The position numbers and the translations under genes were made by a program. Below the pieces are notes generated by a model. That model was not told the origin of the DNA and made no database searches. It saw only the letters and a list, made by a program, of their open reading frames with translations. 64,000 nt of DNA from Ziziphus jujuba. Its lineage: Eukaryota > Streptophyta > Magnoliopsida > Rosales > Rhamnaceae. Every line of letters starts with the position of its first letter. Position 1 is the stretch's first letter. Location: assembly GCF_031755915.1 (NCBI RefSeq), contig NC_083385.1, positions 13,537,001 through 13,601,000 of the forward strand. Direction: 5' to 3'. Of the stretch, positions 49,837-61,089 are shown piece after piece.

Positions 49837-51168
49837 TAGTAACACATGGTAAGGAAATTCTCATACAGCTCTTGGATCAAAGCAATCCCTTAGGTGGGAT
49901 TCACATGATCCACCAGCTCTATCATGATTATGACCAGAGTCAGAATATTATAGATTTTTAGGCTCATATGCGTCCCATGAATTTTCTCTTTATTTTCAAA
50001 TACTTTAATAATATTTTAGTCTCCTACCAATTTAAAAAAAATTGTACCGATTGAAATATATATATATATATATATATATGTTTTGCTATGTCAGTATACT
50101 TTTTTTTTTTTTCAAAATCTTTTTAGTTGCTTTTATATCCCAATTTATCAGTGTACCAAGCCTACTGACAATTTTAAGTGATAAAATTGCTATCTTTCGG
50201 ATGTTCTAATTGTGCCCATTCTCGTATGAAGAACAATATTTCATTTTTTTGGGATAAAAATTTCGAATTTGAAACCCCAACTTAAATATCAAATAGAAAA
50301 AAGAAAACCAACTAAGGAAAAAAAAAAAAAAAAATACAATGGTATGGATATGTGTGCCGGCAACTTAAAACGACAGTGTATAAGCGTGGAGATTGACAAT
50401 TGAGATAAGCATAAGATAGGAAAATGGAGAGTTGTTTTTCTTCGGTTACGCAGGAAATAGAAATAAATTTATAAAAAAAAAAAAAAAATTCATTTTAAAC
50501 TGATTCGGCAAGGAACCAATAGTCAGGTGCCCCAAAACAAAAAAGAAAAAAAAGAAAAAAAAGAAAAAAAAAAACGACGTTGTTTTACAGATTCTTGTTA
50601 TTCGTTAGGTCGCTTTCATAGACGAATTTATTGGCGGGCCGAAAGTTGCTGAGAAATCCATACAGCCGAAAGAGAGAGAAGCATAGCAGGCCTAGACAAC
50701 AATGTGAAAATGGAAGTTATTGAGAGCGTTAGACCCAATCCAAATCTACCCAATGTAGATGGTCATGGCCACCATGAATCTGCCTTTTTCCCAGTTCTGA
50801 AACATACGTGCATCATTACATCACTCCATAGCTGTTTCGCCTTCAGGTCCAAAAAAGTAGATAAAAGAAACAGTCTAAAGACGGACTAAAAAGATAAAGC
50901 CAGACGATTCTCGTTGCCTCCCCTTTTTCTTTTCTTCATTGGTTTGCTCACATTTTCTTCTTTTTGTTAAAAAATAATTTATTTTTTTTCCTTTTCTTTT
51001 CTGGGTTTTCCAGCTCTGGTCCAAGCTGTTAGATTCCTTCTTCTCCAAGATTCTCTTTTTTATCTTCAATTTTCCCACCGATCACCTCTTCTTTTTTTCT
51101 CAATTCCAGCGTTTTCGTTTTCGTAGTTGCCCGATTCCTCTGAAATTTGGTTTGATTGAAGTTTTCAG
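49837..51168. other. Spacer and promoter/5'UTR region of gene A copy 2
   Basis: No separate gene is supported. The last 500 bp leads to a 5'UTR splice donor CAG|GTAAG at 51,169. A 60-codon frame at 50,704-50,889 has no recognisable domain. The moderate-GC stretch near 50,630-50,880 could be promoter or first UTR exon. Confidence 0.45.
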
Positions 51169-51347
51169 GTAAGTTTTGAACTTTTGATCGGTTTGTTTGA
51201 CGATTCATTGTATTCCTTCTTTTTTTTTTTATTTATTTTTTTTTGTTTTATTTATCATTGATTTTTGTTTTGATATGAATTTTCACTAAGGGTTTGGTTT
51301 GCATGGATCTATTTGTTACTGATTTGATTTTCTAACCCAACTGGTAG
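51169..51347 (+). other. 5'UTR intron of gene A copy 2
   Basis: A GTAAG donor at 51,169 and a GGTAG acceptor at 51,346-51,347 bracket a 179-bp T-rich intron 60 bp before the ATG. 5'UTR introns are common in plant genes. Confidence 0.6.
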
Positions 51348-51407
51348 AAATTGAAGAGAATATCTTTATATACAGGAACTGAGGGAGAGAGAGGCCCAAA
51401 CGTAGAA

Positions 51408-54400
51408 ATGGGATTGAAACTAGAAACCGGAAAGCAAAGCAAGAAATTTGCAGTCATATTTATCAGAACATGTTACAGATCAGTATGCAATCATCCATTT
51501 CTTGTGGGTATCTTGTTCTGTTTGATAATTCTGTACAGATCGTTCCCTTTTTGGTTTTCTCTTTTGGTTTCTGCATCCCCTGTTTTGGTATGTACTGCTA
51601 TTCTGCTTGGGACCCTTTTGAGTTTTGGGCAACCTAATATACCTGAAATTGGAAAAGAAGAGCATCTTAGCCATGATATTGCTTCTCTTAGAGCTGGGGT
51701 TTCAGAGAATGACACTGTTGTTGTTGAGCGTGATGAGAGCTTTGTCGTAGGAAAATATGAAGGGAAAAAGAGTGATGATGAAGTAGAAAAATCCATTGAA
51801 GAATCAAGTTCCTTGGTTGATAAGGTCAGTAAGGTTGAGGATGATCATCTGCCTATTGCTGATGAGAATCCGCATGAAATTCACACTGAGAAGAGGTTAA
51901 TTGAGGAAGTTGAGAGGGAATCAAGCGGTTTAGAGTTGGAAAGTAATAGGGGTGTTGATGAGGGAAAAGCCGGGATTGAGGGCACGTTACGTGATGGGAA
52001 AGCTTATGGAGATCACTTTTCTTTGGTTCAAGAAATAGAAGCTGATAACTCTTCTGGAGTGTCGGTCAAAGATCAGAAAGAAGATCACTTATATTCTTCT
52101 CTGGTCAATGGTGGCGGTGATGAAAATTATAATGATGATGTTGATGATGACAATGACGATGTGTCTTCGGATTCTGAGTCTGATAGGGCAGAGAGTTCAT
52201 CACCTGATGCCTCAATGGCTGACATAATGCCAATGCTTGATGAACTGCATCCGCTTTTGCCCAGAGAATCTCCACGTCCCCGTCCTATGTCCCCTGATGA
52301 GTCTGATGCTGTTTCAGAGCGGTCTCATAGAAGTAATGATGACAGTGGTGAGTCAGATGAGGATTCTGAAATCCAGGGAGAAGTAGAAGGGGATGGTGAA
52401 GAAGAAGCACAAGGAGGCAAGGAGGATGAGAGTAAGTCCGCAATCAAGTGGACAGAAGATGACCAGAAGAATCTAATGGATTTGGGAACTTCAGAGCTTG
52501 AGAGGAACCAACGCCTGGAGAATATTGCAAGGAGGAGAGCACGGAAAAGCTTCAAAATGATGGCTGAGAAGAATCTAATTGACTTTGAAAGTGCAGATCT
52601 TCCCTTCAATGTCCCACCGATTTCAATAGCAAGACGCAACCCATTTGACCTTCCTTATGATTCCTATGACAACATGGGGTTGCCACCAATTCCTGGGTCT
52701 GCTCCATCTATTTTGTTGCCAAGAAGAAATCCCTTTGATATTCCCTATGACTCAAATGAAGAGAAACCTGATCTCAAAGGGGATGGTTTTGCGCAAGAGT
52801 TTACAACAGATCCCCCCCAAAAGGACATATTCTTCCGAAGGCATGAAAGTTTTAGCTTGGGACCATCCAGTTTAGGGTTTGTCAAGCATGATAAGCAAGA
52901 TATCAAGTGGAGACCTGTTTTTGTACCAGAACGGTTAGCTGCAGAAGGAACAAGCTATTCCTCATTCACAAGGCAATCAAGTGAAGTTAGTGATTCAAAG
53001 TTAAGTTCAGTTCCCGATTCTGAATCAGTAAGTTCAGGTGCAGATCCAGATGAGAAGATCCTAGGTGAGCAGGATTTTTCTAAAGAAAAAGAAATGATTT
53101 CCAACCTATATCAGGCTTCTAATCTCGTTGAACATGGAGGTCAATCCTCTGAGGGTGTAGCTTCTGCAGGAATGGTACAAACTGAGAAAAGAGATGTTCA
53201 ACATGCTGAGTTTGAAGTAACATTGGGGCAAGTGGAAAATCACAATGAAATGGAAGTGGAAAATTACAACGAAACAGAAGTTGAAAATAAGAGTGAAACA
53301 GAGTCGTGCTCGTCAGAAACAGAAGAGGAAGTCAATGATGTGGAACTCAATACTAGTGAAATCCATTTGGAAACTGAACCAGTTGAGGAGGAAAGCAGTG
53401 GTGGGTCAAGCTTATCATCATTGTCAGAAGTGGATGAAAAAATTTCAATTGTTAAAAATGATGATGGATCATCAAGTTTGGAGGCCAGTGGTAATCATAT
53501 TAATGAATCTGTTGATTCACCGCAACCTTCATTTGAGGAATCAAAACTGCAACTTGTGAGTGAGGTGGTGGATGAAAATCTACATGTGGAGCCTGTTTAT
53601 GATTCAAGTCCCCAAGCAGCTGGAAAATTACTCTCCTTGACCTCCATTTCTAATGATACACAAGCAGAGATATTGGAAATGGTTAAACCTCCTGCATCAG
53701 AAAATAGGGCTGTTTTTGTTGAGGACGAGGAGTCTAAGGTGCATGGAGGAGAGAGCATAGAGAATGATTCTTCTCATCATGAAGAGATGAATGCTGCCTC
53801 AACAAGTTTACATGCAGTTGATGGAGTTGCTTTTGGGTCAGAGCAAGTGATAGAAACCAGTGAGAATGTTTCAAGGGCTGGGTCATTAGAATGTAGTCCA
53901 ACGTCTGATGATCAAAATCGATCTGTGGTTCCTGAACCTGTATTTGGGGATGTTGATTCAAGTTCCTCTTCGTCAGGGATTAGATCCATAGAGGAAGGTA
54001 AGAGAAATCAAGAAGAAAGTGATCTTTATGATCCTTATGATGCGCGCTCATCAAGTTTTGATGTTGAGCCCATTACAGTACACCAAGATGAGGATAACAA
54101 TTCAGTTGCTTCAGGTGATCAGATATCTCCAGACAAGACAACCTTTTCTAGGCAAGAGGAAGAACAATTTGTGGTTGAGCATTCATCAGTTCCTGATTTA
54201 TCTACTTCAGAAACTGGAGTTCTAAAGGAACCGAAAGTGCTTCAGGAAGAAACCATTCATCTTTATGAGGATCAAGTCCACTCATATAGTTCATCAGAGA
54301 AAGTATCAATAGAAGAAGATACCTATAAGTATGGAATTTCTCATCCTGAAAAGGATCAGGTCCAGTCATCAAGTATCCAATCCAAAATGCAAGTTGGGAG

Positions 54401-56057
54401 CACCCCAGATTTGAGTGTTCCATTGGTTATACCGGAAGGAGAACAAGCTTCCGTGGTGCTTGAGCAAGTTAAAGAGGTTGATCCAAGTTTATCTCCTTCA
54501 GAAAAAGATCATGTGATAGAGGATTCATTAAATAAGCAAGAAACTGTTCTGGTTGAACGCGGTGAACTGTCCATATCAAGTTCGGATGAAAAGATTCATG
54601 CCAGTCTTCCCCAAGGTTCAGAATTGAAGGCTGCTTCAGAGTCGGAGAAAGAGCTATCCTGGTCAGATAAGGCTATAGTTGAACCACATTTTGATGATCA
54701 GAGCATACTCCATGTAAGTCATGCAAATCCTCCCCCCCCCCCCCCCCTTTCATATATCCATGCATTTGTGTGACATACTTGTTGCTCTGATATTCTCCAT
54801 TTTATTTTATTTTATTTTTTTTGTTTTCCATATCTTTTCTCTCAAACAACTTTTCTGGGTTTATTAGTTGATTTTTTGTGGCATGTATGTTCCTAGACTG
54901 TCATAATTTGTAACTATACTAAATGTGCATGAGATACAAATTCATGGTTCTCGGACATCTTGTAGGAACCAGCTGCAGTCACTGCAGTGTTTAAGGAGGA
55001 TTCAAGCACCGTAAGTAATGATCATGATCCTGATGAAGAAACTGTGACTAATTTATCTCCTTACACTTCTGATTCTGTCCCAATCCCATCAGAGAGTCCT
55101 GAACATAAATCAACCACCGGTGAAATTGATTTGAAAACTAGCTTCCTTGATAAAGAGGACAGCAGTCGAGTCTCTGAACACCTTGATTTTCAACCAGAAG
55201 CACATGTTCAGGAGGAAAATTTCAACGAGGTAGACGAAATAAAAGATATTGATGAAGGATTGTTGTCAGAATTGGATACAGTTGGGGACTTCAGCGTAAA
55301 AGAAGTTGGAAAGCCTCTTCATGATGAGCTGACACAACAGGAAGCTGTCACTGAGAGTACCAATCTTGTGATGTTGCCTGATGATGCAAATCTGACACAG
55401 ACCAACGGGGAGTTACCAGTTCTCGAAGCTAAATCAATTGTAGATATTGATCTGGCTTTTAAGCAACTGCATGAGGGAGTAGATGTTGAGGAAGTAATCC
55501 TTCCCAATGTGGTTGAGAGTACTGATCTTGGGATGTTGCCCGATGATTCAAATCTGTCACAGACAAAAGGGGACTTACCAGTTCTTGAAGCAAAATCAAT
55601 TGTAGATATTGATCTGGCTTTTAAGCAACTGCATGAGGGAGTAGATGTTGAGAAAGTAATCCTTCCCAGTATGGTTGAGGATCAGCTCGCCAAGGAAGAG
55701 TTGAAAGATCCCAAGGAAAGTACTTCAGATTTGCAAGTTGTTGAAGCTAAATCTTTGGAAGATATTTTTACTGCTTTGAAACAAGTCTCAGAAGTTGATG
55801 CTGGTGAGCTGCCTATAAAGGATGCATCAGCAGCAGAAGAGAAAGAAGTGGGTTCCATCAAGGACATCGAATCAGGTAGTAAAGATAAAGAATCTGGTAC
55901 TGATGAACTGAAACATGATATCCATGAGACACTTGAAAATCCTGATTCAAGCATAACAAATACTAGAGGTAAGAAGTCTAAGACCCGGAAAGTGAAGTCT
56001 GGTTCAAGTTCCAGTTCGAGCTCCAGCTCGAGCTCAAGCTCTAGTGATTCCGAGTGA
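51408..56057 (+). CDS. Gene A copy 2 (complete): acidic two-TM plant protein of unknown function
   Basis: Exon 1 is 51,408-54,713 and exon 2 is 54,966-56,057, joined phase 0 at GT-AG, giving about 1,465 aa. I start at 51,408 (MGLKLETGKQSKK); the open frame runs a little further left but only from a non-ATG codon after the UTR acceptor. Two hydrophobic segments (about 31-43 and 48-72) suggest N-terminal membrane anchoring, then over 1,300 mostly acidic, Ser/Glu/Asp-rich and probably disordered residues. A conserved core carries two copies of RRNPFD[L/I]PYDS (about 408 and 439) with LPPIPGSAPS between. The C-terminus has the 54-residue tandem unit, a Lys-rich stretch and a Ser run. This matches a plant-specific family (such as Arabidopsis At5g17910/At1g07330) of unknown function. 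Confidence 0.93.
55353..55676 (+). repeat. Intragenic tandem duplication, 162-bp unit (gene A copy 2)
   Basis: The same pair of 54-codon units as in copy 1, with no difference seen between the two gene copies over this stretch. It is followed by the diverged third unit. Confidence 0.9.
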
Positions 56058-56252
56058 AAATAGTAGTTCAAGAAGAGAAGAAAATGAGATTGCCGTTTGG
56101 TCCATTATCCTTTGTGGTTTTATTTTTCAATGGTTATGGGCTTTTCTGGTTCTAGTTGTGTTTCGTTGATTTTTTGATTGATCGATTTTCTTCAAGAATG
56201 AGTTTTTTGGTTTGATTTCTTGAAGTGTGAAATTTACTTGTTACGTTGTTAA

Positions 56253-56286
<34 letters not shown>

Positions 56287-57305
56287 GGGAGAAAAGATTG
56301 TTTATGGTTGTTGATATTGTAAATTATATTTTCAATATGGATTTTGAGGATGTGATCCTTTATATATTTTGCAAGTTTTGTTCTTGTCTCTTGCTTTTCC
56401 ATAAATAGAAAAGGCACTAGATTTCATGGACTGGTCTGCACATAGCTAGCAAGGATCTAACAAATGCTAAATATCTGAGGTCATATGTTCTATCCCTTTT
56501 CCATTCAATGTTTGATATATGACTTATTTAATACTAAAATCTAAAATCCTAGAGAGGAAGTGAACCTATCTCCTAGAGGGGAAGTGAACCTATCTCATGT
56601 CAGTAACTAAAATGGAAAAGGGATGCCACCTCCCTGTATACATATGGAAAAAAGCATTTTGCAGTACTGTTTGATATGCATTTTAACATACTATTCTCTC
56701 TCTCTCTCTTTTTTTTTTTTAAATTAAAAAGACGAATAATTTGTTATGGAATAATAAAGAGGAATAATGTCCACAATTATTGATGCTAATCAAAACATTT
56801 TTAAAAACCCAAATTTAGAATGTAAAGACTGGTAAATTGGTGATCTTAAATTCTCTTTAAAGGTCGAAAATCAGATTTCGTGCCCTACATGAGCTCCATT
56901 GTCGGCAGAGAGATTTGGATATCCTAATCCAAACTATCCTCTAGTAAATGGTATGTGATTTGGAAAGAACAAATCAAAACAAAAGGGGAATAAAACAAAC
57001 TAAAGAATGAAAAAAAGAGAGCACTTTATAGAGTGTTATAGAATTAACAATTATTATGCATATGCACCTTAATTCTTTTTCTTGCTTTAAGCAATTATAT
57101 ATTATCTCTTAATTCAGTCAATAAACAACACAAGAATAGTTTATGTAGCACAATGCTTTAGACTTATAATACTACTGTACGACTTTTTCTCCCTGTAACC
57201 ACTAACAAAAATAAATAAATAAATAAATAAGGCTCTCTCTAGAATCATAAAATTACAACCAAAAACCCAACTTGAATTCCTGTCATTGAGAACCAAACAA
57301 TCCCT
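56058..57305. other. Convergent 3' flanks of genes A and B (copy 2)
   Basis: Same content as 1,553-2,800: a T31 run, the 24-bp tandem pair and short CT and TAAA tracts. No gene is seen. Confidence 0.6.
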
Positions 57306-58454
57306 TTACAACATTTGAGATTTGATCCCAGAGAAATCTTTTACAGTAAACCCAACTTTTTCAAAGTTACCACTCTCGTTATTCTCTCTGAATTTCACGT
57401 AGTCCAAACAGACAAAAGGCTTATACATCCTGCTCATTTCTCCATCTCCAACCACATCTTCTGGTGCCAAAATCACTTTCTCATCTTCAAAACACCAAAA
57501 GAAAGCCTTCGAATATCGATTTTTCGGTTGCTTCAGAACCACTCTATGCTCTGATGACCTCAACTTATCATTGCTCCAAGCTTGCAGCATATCTCCTACA
57601 TTCACCACCAAGCCAGTACTGCCTTCACATGGACTTATTTCCATCCAACTCCCTTCCTTTGATTTCACTTGGAGACCTCCTGTTTCGTCGAGTTGATAAA
57701 CAATCGTTACACAGCTCATATCTGTGTGTATTCCAAGACCTTCTACTTGTTCACCATCTTCAAATCGCTCTGGAGGTAAATAGTTATTTATCCTCAAATA
57801 TCCATGGCAGTTCTTGAATTCTGATTCATATTTCTTCTCAAAACCATCTCCTAAACTCATCAACAGGATTTCCACAATTTTCTTTGACAGTTGTGCCATT
57901 TTGCTCCCATATTCTTGCAATATCTCACTGTCACAAAAAACAAAAAAGTAAAAATAAAAATAAAAATAAATAATTGAAGTTTTATATTCATATAGAGATA
58001 TTAAATACTAAGACAAAAACAAAAAGAAACAGGATAATATATAACACATCTGCATGGCACTCGTTTTTTTATGTAGTATAAAAGAGTACCTGAATGATTG
58101 AGAATTCTCTCCGTGGAAAAGAATATCAGCAGAAGATTGAGCAGAGGCAAGAAAATCAGGACCAGAAACTCTGAGGCTTTCAAAGAATGGAGAGGCTATG
58201 AAAGGAGGAGTGTAAGTCTTTCTAGAAGAGAAAGGACCAAGTTTGAGTTTAGTTTCAGAAGGGAGGCTAAAGAGCTGTTTTGAGATCGAAAATAGCTTGT
58301 TAAAAAGATCATTGGAAATACCATGGTTGGTGATGTAGAAAAAACCCCAAGCTCTGCAAGCTTCTGCTAGAGAAGACAGAGAAGATGGTTTCAATGGCTG
58401 AGAAATGTCCAACGTGTAAAGCTCAACAGAATATTGGGATTCAGACAACATCAT
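57306..58454 (-). CDS. Gene B copy 2: 2-oxoglutarate/Fe(II)-dependent dioxygenase
   Basis: Exon 1 is 58,090-58,454 and exon 2 is 57,306-57,927, giving 328 aa. The predicted protein equals copy 1 except residue 262, Lys (AAG) in place of Met (ATG), from T at 57,508. This residue directly follows the R-x-S 2-oxoglutarate-binding motif on a core strand where family members have a hydrophobic residue, so copy 2 may be impaired; that is inference. The iron ligands H189, D191 and H249 and R259/S261 are intact. A TATA-like run sits at about 58,541-58,555. Confidence 0.9.
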
Positions 58455-59696
58455 GTTTAGAATCAAAGAGCGAGAGAGGGGAAAAAAGGCTCACTTTGTA
58501 TTCAACTTAGGTTGGGCTACTAAATAGATAGCTATGTGTGTATATATATATATAGAATTTTACTATTAAAAAATATTTATTTGTGAATGTTTAAATATTT
58601 ACACATATTTTTTTTTTTTTGAAAGAATCAATTTTTTTTTTTTTTTGTAACGTTTATTCATGATACATATGTGAATACTGAATAGTTAGACGTATATATT
58701 ATAGAACGTAAAAGATACTTATTATAACATTATATGTGTGTATATAAATATATATTTTGCTAAAAATTATACCAATTATATAATATAAGGGTTACACCAC
58801 CAATCTATTATTGACAATAGATTAAATTTTCAAATCTATTTATGATATAGAATAAGCATTCATTATAACAAAATTGTATATATATCTAATTAAAACAGTT
58901 TAATTTCAAGGAAATCAATGTTATATACGTGTTTCAAGTACGCACCATAAATCAATGGAGAGAGAATAACTTTTTACAAGTTTTTGAAAGAAAATAATAA
59001 TAATAATAATAATAACACTTGGTAAGAAAGGAATTAAGTGAAACTCAGCAGAGACCAGCAGTAGAGCCCACAATTTGTATGGTCGGAAACTCAGATATTT
59101 AACTTTTTTAATTAATATATGTAAGAGAATGGGTGGTGAAAATTGTGATTAGCGTGTGATAGCTATGTGTTAGAATGTCAAATCACTAATTAAGATATTG
59201 ATTATTTATAGAGGATCTAATAATATATGCTCAGAAATTCATCCAAACTATTAAGGCTAATTAATGAATAAAATTCCCTTATAATTTCGATCAGTTAGTG
59301 CTACCAGGTACAAACCCTTTTAAAATAGTTTATGATTAGAATTTAATGGTAATGAACAGATTAAAAAACCTAGCATGCGGGTCTCGTTCTCATTTATCTT
59401 TATCTATATATATATATATTTAACTTGAGAAAAAGTAATAATTTTTGTTTTTTATATATAATTCATGTGAATAGTCAATGTAAAGGGAAACCCAAATAAT
59501 TCAAGTTTCAGTTTTTTTTTTTTTTTTTTTTTTTTTTGGGGGGGGGGGGGGGGTGGGGGGGGCTAAATTAATTCAAGTTTCAGTTACATGGGAACAGAGC
59601 CAGCCTGGCAATCAAGGGTGTATATATCCTGGCAATGTATATAGAATTAATTTCTTGTTTGTCTTTACATGCATACATATATCTATATATTAGCTC

Positions 59697-59863
59697 TACG
59701 GTATGAGTTGGTTCGCATGCGGATCACATTTAAATTGATATTTTTTTAAAAAAAATATCAATTTTACTGTATATGTTGTGTATACATACATAGCAAAATC
59801 GATATTTTTTTTTTAAAAATATCAATTTTTGATACGATTGGTATGTAGACCGTCTGCACCATA
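59697..59863. mobile_element. Short MITE-like element with inverted ends (copy 2)
   Basis: Counterpart of 5,191-5,357 with the same inverted ends and internal palindromes. It was in place before the large duplication. Confidence 0.45.
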
Positions 59864-60035
59864 AAATTTTTTATATCTATAATCTGTGTGTAAGTATGTA
59901 TATATATATATATATATATATAGATGTTTTCCACAACTTGGTTCTGCAGAATTTTAGCAACAAAAATAAAAATAAAGAAAAACTTGGTTCTGCAGAAAGT
60001 TTTGACCCGCATTACACTCGTGCACCAAGCATATA

Positions 60036-60070
<35 letters not shown>

Positions 60071-60203
60071 TACTTTTGTTTTTAAAAATGATTCCCTAAT
60101 ATAAATTACTGGGCACACAAAATTAAAATGAATACTTAATTAGATCTCATAATTTAGCTAATAGTCCATCACAACCGTTTCTTATGTCTGTATATATATG
60201 TGC

Positions 60204-60236
<33 letters not shown>

Positions 60237-60522
60237 GAGATAAAGAGGAGTTGAAAACCTCTTAATTTTGTTTATAAAAATGATTCCCTAATATAAATTA
60301 CTGGGCATACAAAATTAAAATGAATACTTAATTAGATCTTCATAATTTAGCTAATAGTCCATCACAACCGTTTCTTATATCTATCAATGATTGAATATAC
60401 AATTTTTCTACCAAAATGTATATATATATATATATATACAATGAGGATGATGATTAATTTATATATGTTTTTTTTATATTAGAGTAAATGTCACATGTAT
60501 ATATAATTAATATAAATGTAAA

Positions 60523-60784
60523 ACTGATGAAGAGGTCGTAGATATCCAAGCTGATGCCAGGGTGTACTCTGCATTAATAATGCTGAAAAATAATATGGTA
60601 ATATATATTTATATAAATTTTACAGAGTATACAATGTATGAGTGCATGTAATGATAACTTGAAGCTAAAATCATTGAACAAAATGTTACGCTTAGAAGCT
60701 GACCACGCCAAGTTTCTTCAAGACTCAGTTTCTTTTGTATTATCCCTTGATAAGCTTAAGAACCATATTAAGGAGAGATTTTAA
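60523..60784 (+). pseudogene. Coding-like fragment, no family recognised (copy 2)
   Basis: Counterpart of 6,019-6,280; the copies look identical. See that entry for content. Confidence 0.3.
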
Positions 60785-61053
60785 AGCAGCCCACTAGTTT
60801 ATTTGTGTTTATATATATCCATATATATATATACATATATATATATAATCCATGTATTAGGCCACCTTTTAAATGCATGTTTCTTAGTCCTAATAACAAG
60901 CATCATTCTGTTAAATTTAAGCTTTTTATCTTCACAGATTGTTATAGGAACTGTTAGTGGCAAAAACTCTATTAGAGTTTTAGATTTTCTTTCCTCCAAA
61001 ACTGGGAAAAAAAATTCTTGATGAAAGAAAGAAAATGATTTTTCATTATTACC

Positions 61054-61089
<36 letters not shown>

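Noticed and set aside
50704..50889. Small protein gene upstream of gene A copy 2
   Set aside because: No recognisable domain and it sits where promoter or UTR is expected.
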